64,000 bases of DNA from Sapria himalayana (taxonomy: Eukaryota > Streptophyta > Magnoliopsida > Malpighiales > Rafflesiaceae), in the NCBI GenBank assembly GCA_029783825.1, contig JAREIK010000751.1, forward strand, positions 689,107-753,106, read 5' to 3'. The first letter of the stretch is position 1. Each line of letters starts with the position of its first letter. Shown here piece by piece: positions 10,915 through 23,820 of this stretch. The translations under genes and the position numbers were made by a program. The notes under the pieces were generated by a model. That model was not told where the DNA came from. It saw only the letters and a list, made by a program, of their open reading frames with translations, and made no database searches.

Positions 10915-12125
10915 TGGAATTTTATAAAATGTGGGTATGGTGGATTGCAAAATAATAATGGTGGAGACACATTGAATGAGATGGAAACAATATTTAGTGA
11001 GTACTAGTAGTGGGTGAAATAGAAAAATATAGTGCAAATCGATAAGATTTTTATTATGCAATGAAAAGCTTTAACTTTACACTAAATTTGATGGGGACAA
11101 AACAAGAAGTTCTATATAACATGTTGGCAAAGATATTGGATGGATTATCTACATAGAGAGAAAATTTAGATGGGTCATCCACTTCTCTTTGACCCTTAGG
11201 ATACTCATTGAGAGACATTTCTTTCTAAGAGTATGATCCTAAAAAAAATTATATCAACTACATCCATCACTACAATGATTTGTACTATCTTTAATTATTC
11301 TCATATTATGATGAAGTGTCCATTAAGTGGAATTGAAATGAAATATTGAATGTTGTGTTTCTTTTTATATTTTTTGGAGGAGAAAGTTATTGCTCAAGGA
11401 TGAATAATTATTTCAATATAAGAGTTTGTTTGATATTTAATTTATCAAATATTTTGTGTATTTTGGTAGTTGATGATGAAGTATAGACAAGGAAATGAGG
11501 CTAACATGTATTAATTTCATAATTTTATATAAAATGGGTATGGTGGATTGCAAAATAACAATGGTGGAGACACATTGAATGAGATAGAAACAATATTTAA
11601 GGAGTACTAATGGTGAGTGAAATAGAAAAATATTGTGCAAATCGATAAGATTTTTATTAAGTGATGAGAAGCTTTAAGATTACACTAAATTTTATGGGTA
11701 CAAAACAAAAAAGTTATATATAACATGTTGGCAAAGATATTGAATGGATTATCTACATAGAGAGGAAATTTAGATGGGTCATCCACTTCTCTTTAACCCT
11801 TAGAACACTCATTGAGAGACATTCCTTTCTAAGAGTATGATCCTAAAAGAAAATTATATCAGTCACATCCATCACTATAGTGATTTGTACTATCATTAAT
11901 TATTCTCATATCGTGATGAAGTGCCCATTATGTGGAATTGAATTGGAATGTTGAATGTTGTGTTTTTTTTTGTTTTTTTTTGGAGGAGAAAATTATTGCT
12001 CAAGGATGAGTAATTATTTCAATATAAGAATTTGTTTGGTATTTAATTTATCAAATATTCTTATATATTTTGATAGTTGATGATGAAGTATGGACAAGGA
12101 AATGAGGCTAATATTTATTAATTTT
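10915..12125 (+). repeat. Tandem duplication, ~602 bp period, of Athila internal 3' end plus LTR start
   Basis: Two head-to-tail copies: gggtatggtggattgc is at 10933 and again at 11535. Shared stretches include the block with ggtggagacacattgaatga and the block with ttgctcaaggatga...taattatttcaatataag. Each copy ends with the polypurine-tract-like segment and about 90 bases of LTR start (tttgtttgatattt / tttgtttggtattt). The second copy then runs into the complete LTR C. Copies differ at scattered positions, so the duplication is not very recent. No coding domain is recognised in it. Confidence 0.8.
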
Positions 12126-14485
12126 ATAATTTTTGATATTTTGGAGAACTTTGATTAATAGTCATAAAATTAATTAATTTTTGGAGGTATTTAGCAGAAG
12201 AAGTAGATCAATAAGTTTTGAATAGTTTTGGTATATATTATTAGCCAAAACTATACCTAAATGGTTTGTGGCAATTCTTGTATATTATGATCTAACTAAC
12301 TCATTAGCATAATTTTTTCACTATGCAACATATTCTTAATAGCTACGCTATTATCATGGAATCACATTCATACTTACCTCAAAAAATTTTAATGGTTGTG
12401 AAATTAATTCTCCATCAAAGTAACCATATACCCCGCTAGTGCTCAAGGTTGTAGCTTTATATTATTTGACTTGGTAGTCTCAATCCAATATCATGGAAAT
12501 ATTATAAAGCTGTGACTTTTAAGCTAAGAAAAATTACAGAGCCACATATACTCATGCCAAATTCATAGTAGTTATTTAAGGTCATAACTTTTGGGATACT
12601 AAATATTATAGAGGATAATACTCGTGTATGGCCATTTCTAAGACTACATCTTTTTTCATCAAAGGAAGGCATAGCCATGACTTGTATGCACAAGCTAAGT
12701 GTAAATGTCATGGCATCATAATAGCTTTATGCCAATATGCTATATGAGAGACGAAGAAACTGGTATCATAATCACTCATTATGCTATAGACACTTAAGAT
12801 AATGGACTATAAATTATGAAGACATGAAGCCAAAATTATTTCATAGTATTGCAACTTTTTCTAAAAGAAAGATTAAGTTAAAGTCATGGTCATATTTAGT
12901 GTTGCAACTTTATGTTACAAAAAGATCAAGATGTTGAATAAGGTCACGACTATTTTCTAAAGTCACAACCTCAAACCAAAGAGATGAAAGCCAAAATTAT
13001 GATTTTTTTCTGAAAGTCATGACTTCTTACTTTGAGTAAAACAAAGCTGCTCAAGTATTAAATTTGAAGTTGAAGTAATTTTGAGGGACCTTTACATTTC
13101 TTCTTCTTCTCTCTCATACAACAAGCAAAGTCACAAAAATTATAAACTATGAGAGAAAATTTTGCACTCCCTAGGAGTTCTACTAGAAAGCAAGAGATAT
13201 ATGATTTATGTGAATCCCTAGAGTTGGGGGGAACATCTCTTAAATCCCTCTCTTATAGGGATAGATTTGGGATTTTGTATAAAATTAGCATTTTCTAGTA
13301 TTTTGTATAATATAAATTATGTGATGTAATTGGTGGTTTGGATTATGAATGCATTAATTATTCAATTTATTTTATATTATGGATTGATGAATAATGATTA
13401 AATAAAACTTAAATTAGAGTTTTGACTAATTGTGGGTTTATGCAAGATTTTTGTGGTGGTTGGTGTTGGTGACTAGTAAACCAAGATGCTCGCTTATGCA
13501 TATGTTAGAAGAGGGGTGCTAATCTTTCCAATTGTGATCCATGAGATTAACTTATACATTGAATCCTAAAATTTGGACATGTTAACCATCATAAGTATGA
13601 TACTTATAAAACAGAAAATATGAATATTTTTATGTCTATCTATTATGTACATCTTAGAGGAACTAGTTCTCGGTTAGAATAGATATTATATAGAATATTT
13701 TTTTAAGTGGTTTACCTTTAATATATAAGTCACAACATTACCAAGGAAGATGGTGATAGAAAATTCTTAGGAAATGTGCTAGTATATTATGACTCACAAG
13801 GTGGTGATAGCCCGTGCAAGCTACTTTCACTCATATAATTTTTACTATTGAAACTTGAGGGAAGTATATATTAATTATACGAGTATGATACTTATGAATA
13901 TGAAAGTACAAATACTTACAAACCTTACTAATCATTAGTTTTTATAATAATGAGGGCTAGAGAATATGAGTGTGTATATGAATCAACCATCAAGGATAAT
14001 TGATAAAGTTTCCTAAATGGTGTGGGATTGTGAATGATCCTCATCCAAGGATAAATTGTATTCTCAGTTATGATGTATCAAAGAGATAGCTATGAGAAGA
14101 CCACCATTAGGAAGGACTCAATGGTGACAACTATATTATATGTTATTAGGAAAATGAGTCATTGCATAATATCTCAATATTTATTAGATGCATAACATAA
14201 AATATGTCAAAAAACTTAATGACATATTATAAATTAAATAAACCAACTATGAAACTAAGATTATTTAATAATTTGGATATCCATTTTACTAAAAATGATT
14301 TATCTCTTGTTGAATAGCCAAACTAAAGATACAATATGTGTGGCATCGATATCTAGATTAAAGTTTGTTTAACTACTTGTATGACATATGTACTTATAAA
14401 TCTTAGTTGATGAGATACCCACATTAAGGAGATTTTATAATATAACATAATCGATTAAATTATACAAAGTAACAAAGTCATAATA
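12037..14485 (+). repeat. Athila LTR C
   Basis: The start is set by the segment ggatgagtaattatttcaat followed by tttgtttggtat, matching the LTR starts at 16960 and 28987. The end is set by cataata followed by agttttt and the PBS. The first third (about 12350-13060) is crowded with GTCATGAC, GTCACAAC and GTTGCAAC words. The later part (tttggttgtggt/gatgac..., then a segment with many gatactta) matches LTRs A, B and D. No intact promoter can be confirmed. Confidence 0.75.
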
Positions 14486-14491
14486 AGTTTT

Positions 14492-14509
14492 TGACACAAT
14501 TATTGGAGA
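14492..14509 (+). other. Decayed primer-binding site (tRNA-Asp type) after LTR C
   Basis: The sequence tgacacaattattggaga aligns without gaps to the Athila PBS consensus. It matches at 10 of 18 positions, and nearly all differences are transitions of the kind expected from cytosine deamination. It is preceded by agttttt as in Athila elements. Confidence 0.65.
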
Positions 14510-16959
14510 TTATTTAGTTTAGTTAATCAATATAAGTTGATGTAATTATTTTTGTAAATGGATAATTCCTTTTTAGTAGGTTAGATAATATTATGTTTGA
14601 TAAATATTCCTAGATCTAAAGTTGTTTGGATGGTCACGACCTTCCTCATACAAGGTCACTACTTTTCCCAAAGTTATGCCTCCTAGCACCATGACTTCTA
14701 ATACTACAATCTTTCCAAATGCCATGGCATTACCAAAACTCACTATCCAATTCATTCCACTTGCTATCACACATGAAGATGTGGAATTGGAGGAGAAGAT
14801 GCATAGTAACTGAAACAATTAATAGGGGGATGACATGAAAGATAACAACTATGAAAATAGTGAACAAGCTCTCTAAATTAATTTTCTTTTTCTATAGTGA
14901 TTTAGAAAAAAAATGTTGGATGAGCAATTTTAGAGATTTTCCAATATCTTCAGTATATTGGAAGTCAACATTTCTTTTCCTCAAGCTTTGTCCCAAATGG
15001 CTCACTATGTGAAATTTGAAAATATCATGAATAAAAAAAGAAATTAGAGTTGGATGGAATAATGATGCCACGTACTAGTAACATGACCGGCATAATCATT
15101 CAACATAAACTCTAAAGAAGGCTTAAAGATCTAAAAAGTTTCATGATGCCACGTACTAGTAAAGAGTATACTTTCTAGAATGTACTATATGACTGGAAAT
15201 CAAATGTTATTTGATGTCATTATCTGGAGTGAAAAAGTTAAATCTCAATGAGATACCTCCAACTTCTTTCTCACTAAAAATGATAGATGAGTCAATCAAA
15301 TTTTAAAGAGTGATTATCAAACATATACTAGTAAAGGTTTGCAAGATTATTTTTTCTTCTAGTTTTATTGTGTTAGATATTGGGGAAGATGGGTATGTCT
15401 CATTGATCTTGGAAAAATTATTCTTACTGTCTAAAGATATTATGATTGATATCAAGAAGAGATAATTCATATTTTGTGTGAGCAAATAGCAAGTAAATTT
15501 TAACATGTATAAAATCCTACAAATTTTATATGATAATAAGAAAAAATTATTTTAGAAAAGATAGTTTTTTTTTGCATAATTGAAAGATAGAAAGTAGATT
15601 TTAGATGGAAAAACTTCATAGATAAGCATTGGCCAGAGGAAAATAGACAAGTTGATGAACTAGAGCAAATTTTGGGTGAAGAAAATATTATAGTTTTTTG
15701 GATGAAAAAAGTTTTTTTATAGTCGTGATAATTTTCAAAGTCTCAAAGTAGAAGAACTAATTAAAGTCAAAAAACATTGAAGAAATTGAAGAAGATACTA
15801 AAATGACAAATTTCTTAATATTGGAACACAATGAAATTATGAAGGAAACTTTTGATACTACAAAAAAAGTACTAAAAGAGACAAGTTCACTATTGAATGT
15901 TGATGTACTAAAAAAGAAAGGTGAAATAAAGAATTAGTATTGAATATCAAAAGCGAGAAGATGCTAAAGTTTCCGTGTAGAAAAAAATCATGACTTTCAT
16001 AAAAGTCACAACTCTATAAGTGGAAAATCATAAGGAATAAGTCATGGCAAGAGAAAAAATCTTTGACTTTGTTAAACTAGAAACTTAAAGAAGAAGTTGT
16101 GAAACAACTATTCCAAAGAGGAAATGTTAACACTACGACTTCACAACTAGTTGCAACCTTAGTAAAGAAAAGTAAACCCAATAACAACATGACTATTCAA
16201 AAAGTAGACATTAATCTAAGAGTATTCCAAAGAAAGCTACAAGGCAGATAGAATGATGTTGAAGAAAAATTTGGGAGAAGATGCTAAAGTTTCCATGTAG
16301 AAAAAAAATCATGACTTTCACAAAAGTCACAACTCTATAAGTGGCAAAGCATAAGGAATAAGTCATGGCATGATAAAATGTTTTTGACATTGATAAAATA
16401 GAAACTTTAAAAAATAAGTCATGACACAACTATTCCAAAGAAGAAATGTCAACACTACATCTTCACAATTAGTCGCAACCTTAGTAAAGAAGAGTAAACC
16501 AAATAATTCCATGACTATTCAAAAAGTAGTGACATTCATCTAATAGTATTCCAAAGAAAGGTGCATGATAGATGGAATGATGTTGAAAAAAATTTTGGGA
16601 GATGAGTTGAGGAAATATTACACAAAGAAATTAGTATAGACTCTTTATATTACCAATTGAGTTGGTTATCAAAAAATTGGATTAGCTAAGGACATTAAAT
16701 ATAGTGATGCTTGAGAGATAATCCATGATTTATTTTCATCCTTAGCTAAAAAAATAAATTAATGATATCGAATTGATTCATATACAAAGATAACTAGAAT
16801 CAAGGGTCTTTAGCCATAAAAGAGTGTCATGATACTCAAACTTAGTCAGAGTGTTGTTTTGTGATGTTATATTCTTTTCCTTGCTATCTAATTGATTTTG
16901 AGAGAGGGAGGGATACTCTTTGCTCTAAGATGAGCAATGATTTTAATAAGTGAGTTTGT
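14510..16959 (+). pseudogene. Deleted Athila internal region (protease remnant, no gag)
   Basis: This 2.4 kb stretch is a shortened copy of the 25130-28980 internal region. The frame 14622-14813 (KVTTFPKVMPPSTM, ..LEEKM) matches the frame at 25131. Next come KKMLDEQF (14918-), LEVNISFPQALSQMAHYVKF in shifted frames (14960-15015), TSFSLKMIDESIKF, and a protease C-terminal segment HILVKV...FIVLDIGEDGYVSLIL (15320-15400). The catalytic DLGAS segment seems deleted. Reverse transcriptase, RNase H and integrase are absent. The distal part (15960-16560) is rich in GTCATGAC/GTCACAAC words. A copy lacking gag and pol can only have moved with help from another element, or is a recombination by-product. 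Confidence 0.75.
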
Positions 16960-17879
16960 TCGACACTCAACAAATTGATATTTTTGGATTGTTTGATAGT
17001 AATTTATTGATGTATTTGTACTAAAATTGGTCTTATAAAATGCTTTCACAAAATAATGATTTTAATTTAATTAGATGATTAGTAGTGAAATTGGATATAA
17101 TTTGAGTATTATTTGATGACTTGGTGGAAAGCTGATTTGGGAGGATAAACAACAAAGGAGGGGCCATGATATTCAAATGACATGACTTTATTATACTAAC
17201 ATAAGCTTGTTGAGTAGTCATGATATTATTTTTTGGTTGTGACTCTACAAAATAAGTCATGACAATCTTTGTATGTCATTACTCTATCATCTAGTTATTA
17301 TAATTTTTTAACTCTACAATACTTTCTTCGTGGCTCATTATTATTAAAATATAATTTCATTCATGACTTTATTGTCATATCATGATAAATATGCATCACA
17401 TTGGTATTTAAAGTCATAATATTTTTTCAAAGTCACAACTTATTTATTATAGATCAAAATAATATAATACGAAGTAATTTTTAGTCATGTCAAATATTTT
17501 TTACCATTACTTTTTACTCTTGAAAGAAAATGTCTCATTTCATGGCAATTCATACTATTGTAATTCTGTATTCTAGAAAGTAAAAGTCTTAGACATAGAA
17601 TTCTTACTACCATAATTTTGGGTTCAAGAGAGATTATTTATTGGTCATAGCATTCTTTCCATTATAGATATTAGTTCTAGGAAGTAATTAGTTCATTCAT
17701 GGTACTCTTGCCACCATAAATTTGAGTTTTAGAGAAAAATTACTTTACTCATGATATTCATTGCCACAATGACTTTTGTATTTCATAGGAGATTCAAAGA
17801 AATGATAGAGTCATGCTTCAATCTAAAGTCATGGCTTTCAACTTAAAAAGACACATAATATCTCTATTGAACCCTAAGG

Positions 17880-17887
17880 TATAAAAG
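17880..17887 (+). promoter_or_regulatory. TATA-like box of Athila LTR A
   Basis: The sequence tataaaag lies after the GTCATGAC-rich U3 stretch, in the position expected for the U3/R promoter. The matching place in LTR B has tataaaaa (29882-29889). This is supported only by sequence and by conservation between the two LTRs. Confidence 0.45.
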
Positions 17888-18098
17888 TAGGATTTAGGGT
17901 TTGGTAAAAAAAAGATGAGAATTTAAAATTCGAGGTGAAGAGCATACAAAATCCTAGGTGGCATGAATTCCAACTCCTACTTAGAGACATATCCATGATG
18001 AACACAATCAAGAATTGATTGGAAAAAAGATTTGAGACTTAGATCCTCAAATAAGTTGTCATTGGTTAACCTTGATTCAACTAGCTGAACCATACAAT

Positions 18099-18157
18099 AT
18101 TTTACAAAAATTTTACAAAAATTTTACAAAAATTTTACAAAAATTTTACAAAAATTT
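18099..18157. repeat. 11 bp tandem repeat (ttttacaaaaa) in LTR A
   Basis: About five head-to-tail copies of ttttacaaaaa. The same place in the other LTRs lacks the array, so it expanded after the copies separated. Confidence 0.9.
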
Positions 18158-19156
18158 TCTTCATAATATCAAGCTAAATAAAGAGCTAGGGTTGGTTTAT
18201 TATATTCGTGTATGTTGATGATGGTCGTATAACATATTATTTGTCATAATATTATGTTTGGAATGTTGATGGATGTTGATATTATTTAGAATAAAAATAT
18301 AGGGTTCCACTCAAATAAAGTTTTATATGTGTGGGTCATGGTAGACGATGAAAAGTAAATCATAGGACACAATCATAAGATTTAATCAGAAAGAAGTGAC
18401 AATCCTTCTAGTCATATCTCATAAAAATATAAACTTTGTATAGAGACTTTAAGGTGATATAACTTTATTTGATGCAAGTATGGCACTCACAAACTGAAAG
18501 CATAAATAGATTTATTACAAGTTCATTTATATTTTCTAGAAGAATTGACCTTAAGATGATATAGGACATATGTAGAATGTTTAACCTAATAGTTTCACTA
18601 TAATGTGAGAGTCAAGTATTGACCATGGTGGATAGTGATAGATAAGTCATAGGACATACATAAGTAAATGTATTTCATAAGGTAGTGATAGCTCTGCAAG
18701 TCACTTTATCTTGCATGATTTCTATAAGTGAAATCAATAGGAAGACATATTAATTATCATGAGAATGATACTTGTAAAGTCAAGAATATAAATATCATTA
18801 TTACCATATCATTTCATGTATTATATGATATTAGAGGTCAGAGAATAAAAATACCTAATCAAAGTGGTCATTAAGGATAGTTGACGTATTATCTAAAAAG
18901 AGTAGATTTATAGATGACTCATAAATGAAACAAGTATGATTTCGATAGTAAAATACAGAAGGTATAAAACTTGCTGGTTGGGCCAACTACTTATTCAATA
19001 TTATGTGATTGATATATGGATTTATGACCTCTTTACTACTTGTATGACTGGAATATGTGTAGATCTTGGATAAAATTTGTCATCAAATGAGCATTTTAAA
19101 GCATATCATAAAAAATTATTCTTTGTATTATAACAAAATCATAATACGTTTTTTTT

Positions 19157-19169
19157 CCGTTGCCAAGAA
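19157..19169 (+). other. PBS remnant after LTR A
   Basis: The sequence ccgttgccaagaa follows a T run directly after the LTR end. It keeps the central GTTGCC of the tRNA-Asp-type PBS but has lost the leading GGCG. It is followed by ttatttagttttattagtca, shared with the sequence after the LTR C PBS. Confidence 0.55.
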
Positions 19170-19786
19170 TTATTTAGTTTTATTAGTCAACTTGAGTTGA
19201 CGTAACTATCTTTAGAAAAAGATATTTCTATTTTTTATTGGGTTGATAATAATAGTTGCTTGGTATTTTTTGTATTTGTATTTTTGTTTTGTTTACTTAT
19301 GTGTTTATTTTGCAATCACTGCACTTATATAAGCTGAATATCTAGGATTGAGTTAACACATCTAGACCTAGAAATTGAGAGAACAAGAAAACTATTTTAA
19401 GAGAAAGAGCTAAGAGAGAATATGGAAGATAATGATAGTAAAAAACATAACAAATTATGTATTGAACTAGTTGTTCAATGACTCATTTCTCACCATACCT
19501 TGGGAGAGTATTGGTAGCTAACATAATAGACAATTACTATAAGATTTGGATACAACTAATACAAGCAAACTATCTTGAGTTGAAGGCTAGCCTCATAGCC
19601 ATGGTATAATAATATCAGTATGGTGAATGATTGTTGGAAGATATTAGTGGTCATGTTATAATATTTTTGGAGTTTTGTAATACTATTAAAATGAATAGAG
19701 TTAGCTCGGATGTGATAAATTTAAAATTTTCTCTTTTTTAACAAGATAAGACCCATAGCTAGTTTTAGTGTTTATCTAAAAAATCA

Positions 19787-19794
19787 ATTGAGAT
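19787..19794. repeat. Left 8 bp target-site duplication of hAT-1 (attgagat)
   Basis: Matches attaagat at 23821-23828 in 7 of 8 positions. Eight bases is the hAT standard. Confidence 0.8.
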
Positions 19795-20328
19795 TTGAGG
19801 TATCAAGTGGGTTGGGTAGCTTGAGTATGACATGAGGCATAATATAAATTAGTCATGCCTAGCCCATCATGGTACTGTCTCAAACTAAGCCTGGACTGGG
19901 ATCATGTCAGCCTGAGGCTTGGCTCATGCTATACTAGGTCAAGGTTAGCCATGCGTCATGTCGGACAAGGCATGACTAGCATGTCTGGCCCATTGGCACG
20001 GTGTAAAGGCATAAGACTCATGACCCATGACCACGCATAGGCCATGGGTCATAGACTAATGGGGAGCATGCCTAATTTTTTTTTATTAAAATGGTAGTCT
20101 AGTCCAATTGGTTGCCCATTACATTTTCAAGTAATGGACACCAACATAGAAAGAAACATGCACGGCCAGTCACTTTCTATGTCACCTAAAAATAAAAAAA
20201 AAGACCAAAATTCTATAGCCATTGGATTTGTTTCGAGGCTACAAGCAAAAATCCAGTGGTTGCTAGAATTTTTCTCATTTAAAATTAAAAAATATAAAAA
20301 ATATATATTATTTTTATAGAAAATATTT

Positions 20329-20410
20329 TTATAAATAGAGAATAAAAATTTCTTAAATTTTATTCTCTCCTCTAATATTCTTTTCCACTCCTCTTTCTCT
20401 CTCTAAATCT
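20329..20410 (+). promoter_or_regulatory. Putative hAT-1 transposase promoter and pyrimidine-rich leader
   Basis: The sequence ttataaatagaga (20329-20341) is a good plant TATA box. It is followed from about 20360 by a C/T-rich leader (ctctcctctaat, tctttctctctctaaatctc). This arrangement lies between the left subterminal region and the transposase, as expected. Function is inferred. Confidence 0.5.
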
Positions 20411-20767
20411 CTCTCCTCTTATCTTTTGCGTTTAGTGCCCATTTAGAAATTGAATTTTTCATTATTAACTATTTGTGATAAATGTTGGCCTGGCCTAGCA
20501 AGTTTAGAAAAAAAAAGAAATAATAGAAAGTGAAATATAATTACGGAGCATGAGCTACTACTCAAATATATTTAAATAGTTTCAATTAAGGTACATAAAT
20601 ATTTTACATTTTGTTATTAAATATTTTAAAATTTGAAAAATAAATAAAAAATGATAAATTATGAGTTTAATAATTAATAAATTTCAAGTACATATAGATA
20701 ATAATGATTGCTCAACCAAAATATATGAGGCCAAAACTAGGTTCTCTCTAATTACCTCAACCAAAAC

Positions 20768-21350
20768 TAAAGGTATCAAATATGTCATGTCATGCCATCA
20801 TGACTCATTTTTGCTAGGCACCATCATTCCATGATGTTGTGCCAGCTTGACATGGCATGATTCCCATGTTGTGTTAGGCATGACATGAGAATTATCTAGT
20901 TGGTCTAGCATGACATGGTGGCATAACTGAGTGTAGGGTCTTTCCGGACAATGCTGAACAATCCCTACTAAAACTATTGCATGAAAATATAATGGGTGGC
21001 TGACTTACATGGATAACCAATTGAAATCAGCCATATAAGCAAGATCTGGCTTACATGGCCAAATTTTTTTATAAATAATAACTAGCTTCATCAAGTAGTC
21101 ACCCGATGGGACTTGACGCATGACCCTTACCAGTCTCAGGTCCTTGGACTAGTGGACCATGCCACTGGGCCAAGAACATAGGTCATGCCTAGCCATACAT
21201 GAGACACAACTAGTGTCAACCTTGCACGACACAAAACCATGGGCCTAGAACCAAGCACGATTCCGGACCATGCAGTACTGGGCAAAGCATGGCTAAATTA
21301 GGTTATGTTGTATGTCATGCCTAAGCAACCCGGCCTGGTTGCCACCTCTA
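20768..21350. mobile_element. Small non-autonomous hAT nested in hAT-1
   Basis: The ends are taaaggtatcaa (20768-) and ttgccacctcta (-21350), inverted repeats of the same family as hAT-1. The flanks accaaaac (20760-20767) and acccaaac (21351-21358) match in 7 of 8 positions. The 583 bp interior has no transposase and is full of CATG words (tcatgtcatgccatcatgac, ggcatgacatgag), as in hAT subterminal regions. A deletion derivative of a relative of its host is the simplest reading. Confidence 0.75.
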
Positions 21351-21490
21351 ACCCAAACCTATTTACCTAAACCCCTAAAACTAGGCAAATTTCAGTAGTA
21401 TTGACTCACTTTAAGATAATAAAAAATAAAAATTCTATGAGTGTCGAAAAAGAATCGGTATAATAAATATAGTATTATATATAAATATAT

Positions 21491-21526
21491 GTGTGTGTGT
21501 GTTTGTGTGTGTGTGTGTGAGTGAGT
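21491..21526. repeat. (GT)n microsatellite
   Basis: A GT run with one T interruption, followed by GAGTGAG. It lies in hAT-1 upstream of the transposase body. Confidence 0.95.
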
Positions 21527-21879
21527 AAAAAATAGACTAAACAATATACTAAAAAATATAGTTAATTTGATCTCAAAAAATGCCAACTGAACAATAATTT
21601 TTTTGAAGTTGGATCAAGTTCAGTTTCATTGACCCCTTCATATACTATAATGACTTTGGGAGAAAAGTGATGACCAAACTAATTATGACATTGTTCTTTC
21701 AATTAGATTTTTGGAAAATTTTATGATAGTTAATATTATGCATATTTACTTCTAGCCTACTTATCATAGGATTCTAGGTCCACAAGTAGGAATGACATAA
21801 TAAAATATTATAAGTTAGAAAAATAATTAATAATTAATAAATTTGGAAATTATAGTAGAGTAATATCCCAACATCTGAT

Positions 21880-23110
21880 ATTTAGACTAATCATGAAGAT
21901 GTATTATTTCTATTTCATTGCTCACTATGTACATTTAAAATGGAAACTTAATAAAAAAAATTCAAGATTTCCTAATATCTCCTCCATCCTCATGACAGAC
22001 TTGCCATATATGAGTGTATGCCAAAAAATTTTAAAGAATATGACATTCAAAGAAAAATTTTTAGTATTATATTTGATAATACTTCTAATAATAGAGTAGT
22101 CAATAATATATTTGTCAGAATTATTAGAGATGAGACATTAGGTAAAGTTTTTTCCCCCATTTCTTAAAAAAAAAAGAATTCACTAAAATATCTTAGGATG
22201 TCTAGTAGACAATAAGGGTTTATTAGTCTCTATTTGTCAATAGATTTTAAACAAATCTAGATGGATATAAGATACCATTTGGATTATACTTGCTTTATGT
22301 TAGAATCGCATGTTGGCTACCACCACACAATATGCAACTACATCAATAATAAGAATAATGAACTTATTATTGATAATTTAGATAAGTACATGAATTTATT
22401 TTATTCAATTCTTAATGATTTTTTATGACACAGTAAATATGTGTTTGTCTGTGAACATTCTCACAACTTACATTATAATAGGTACATATGCAATATTAGT
22501 AGCAAGTTTAGAAAGTAAAGAGGACACCATATATTTAGTGTCAAGGATATTGAGATAGAAATCAAGTATTTAAAATGCTAGTTCTCTATTCCAACTTTGT
22601 ATTGCTTGGCTAGCTATATGGTAGCTAGGGTTAAGTTAGAAGGAATAGAAAATAAAAGATACATATCCACTTGCATGAATCAAGTAAACAAACCTGAAAG
22701 TTTTATTCACCAAAAACATTAGTAATATGTTTACATATTATGACAATATCTATGATAATTGTAGCAAATATTTGAGTATGGACATGGATACCATATTCAA
22801 AGATGATAAATTTTCCATTCAGTTAGCTAGGAGAAAATGATGAGGTGGTCAGTTGAATAGGAGTGAGCTATATCGGTACTTAGATATCGATTACAACTCC
22901 ATCTTTTCACATGATAATGATAAGAATTTGGATATTTTGAGTTGGTTGAAATCATATGAATCAACCTATCTCATGCTATCTAAGATGACATGTGATTTAT
23001 TGACCTCTCTAGTATCTAACATAGTATCAGTGTCAACTTTATTTTGTGGCAGCCAATGTAATTTTAGATAGGAGATAGAGATTATGAATAGATATCATAT
23101 TGAGGTACTT
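21880..23110 (+). pseudogene. hAT-1 transposase remnant
   Basis: An Ac/Tam3-type transposase cuts out the element and inserts it elsewhere. The first frame (21893-22099) has YFIAHYVHLKWKLNKK, matching the conserved TAHFIDxxWKLxK segment of the RNase H-like core. Shortly after comes a decayed TLDNASNN region and LSELLEMRH (family FVRIIRDE). A poorly readable middle follows. The frame 22853-23071 is the C-terminal dimerisation region: ELYRYLDIDYNSIF, then LDILSWLKSYESTYLMLSKM, then TCDLLTSLVSNIVSVSTLF, equivalent to ARDILxIPVSTVASExxFS. Several stops, including one just before 22853. The N-terminal BED zinc finger is not found. The same C-terminal variant (KMTCD) occurs in hAT-3, so the two elements are one family. 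Confidence 0.8.
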
Positions 23111-23820
23111 ATATGCATAAATGGCTAGAAAGATTTGAGGTTGGACATTTAATATAAAGTGAAAGAGTTGCTGGTGGATGATAACTCATGAGGTATTGAG
23201 ATTGAAGATATTGAGACTCATGCTATGGATTTGAGTTGATATCTTCAGACAAATACATTATATTGATGATCTATATTTATACTATCATACTACATATATG
23301 GATTGATGAGTCATGTTATTTTAGATTGTATTTTTTTCATACAATTAATTTTTTATTTATTTTTGGATTTCTGCTTGTTATGCTTCATGTTATGCTATAT
23401 ATCTTATTATCTTTATGGATTGTTTTTTGCATTATATATTTTTATTTTAGAGTTGATATGAATATCAAATAATTTTTTTAGTTATTGATTTGATTTTAAT
23501 TCATTTAATTTTATAATGCAATGTAAATCTGCAATATAATGTAGATTGCACATGTATTTTCATCTTTTTAATTATATTATTTTGATATATAAATGTAATA
23601 TTTTATTTTTTAAATAAATATAAAATTAAATTTTCAAAACTATATATGCACATTCAATATTTCAATTCATGCTGCCCACTATTTTGCCCATAATCAGCAT
23701 CTTTTAGCATGATCAAGTATATTCTAGCATGACCCAATAGTTGGATTTCTTGTAGTGCCAACAAGGCACAAGGTCCATATCATGTCATGCCAGTATGGCA
23801 CAACCAATTTGACACCTCTA

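Larger units (their letters stand above)
16960..19146 (+). repeat. Athila LTR A
   Basis: The start follows atgagcaatgattttaataa gtgagtttgt (polypurine-tract region), and the end precedes the PBS remnant ccgttgcc. It is homologous to LTR B (28987-30058 plus 37301-38565): both have attgggctta/attggtctta near the start, the GTCATGAC-rich U3, a TATA-like box, and shared blocks such as cataatattatgtttggaat / tataatattatgtttagaat. It serves as the 3' LTR of the C-A unit and the 5' LTR of the A-B unit. Confidence 0.78.
19795..23820 (+). mobile_element. hAT-1: full-length, inactive hAT transposon in Athila gag
   Basis: The ends are ttgaggtatcaa (19795-19806) and ttgacacctcta (23809-23820), imperfect inverted repeats of the plant hAT type TAGAGGTGTCAA. 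The flanks are an 8 bp duplication (7/8). Both subterminal regions (19840-20080 and 23690-23810) carry many CATGCC/GGCATG words. Inside are a TATA box with CT-rich leader, a broken transposase on the + strand, and a nested small hAT at 20768-21350. Its position between two gag motifs gives independent support for the boundaries. Confidence 0.9.
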
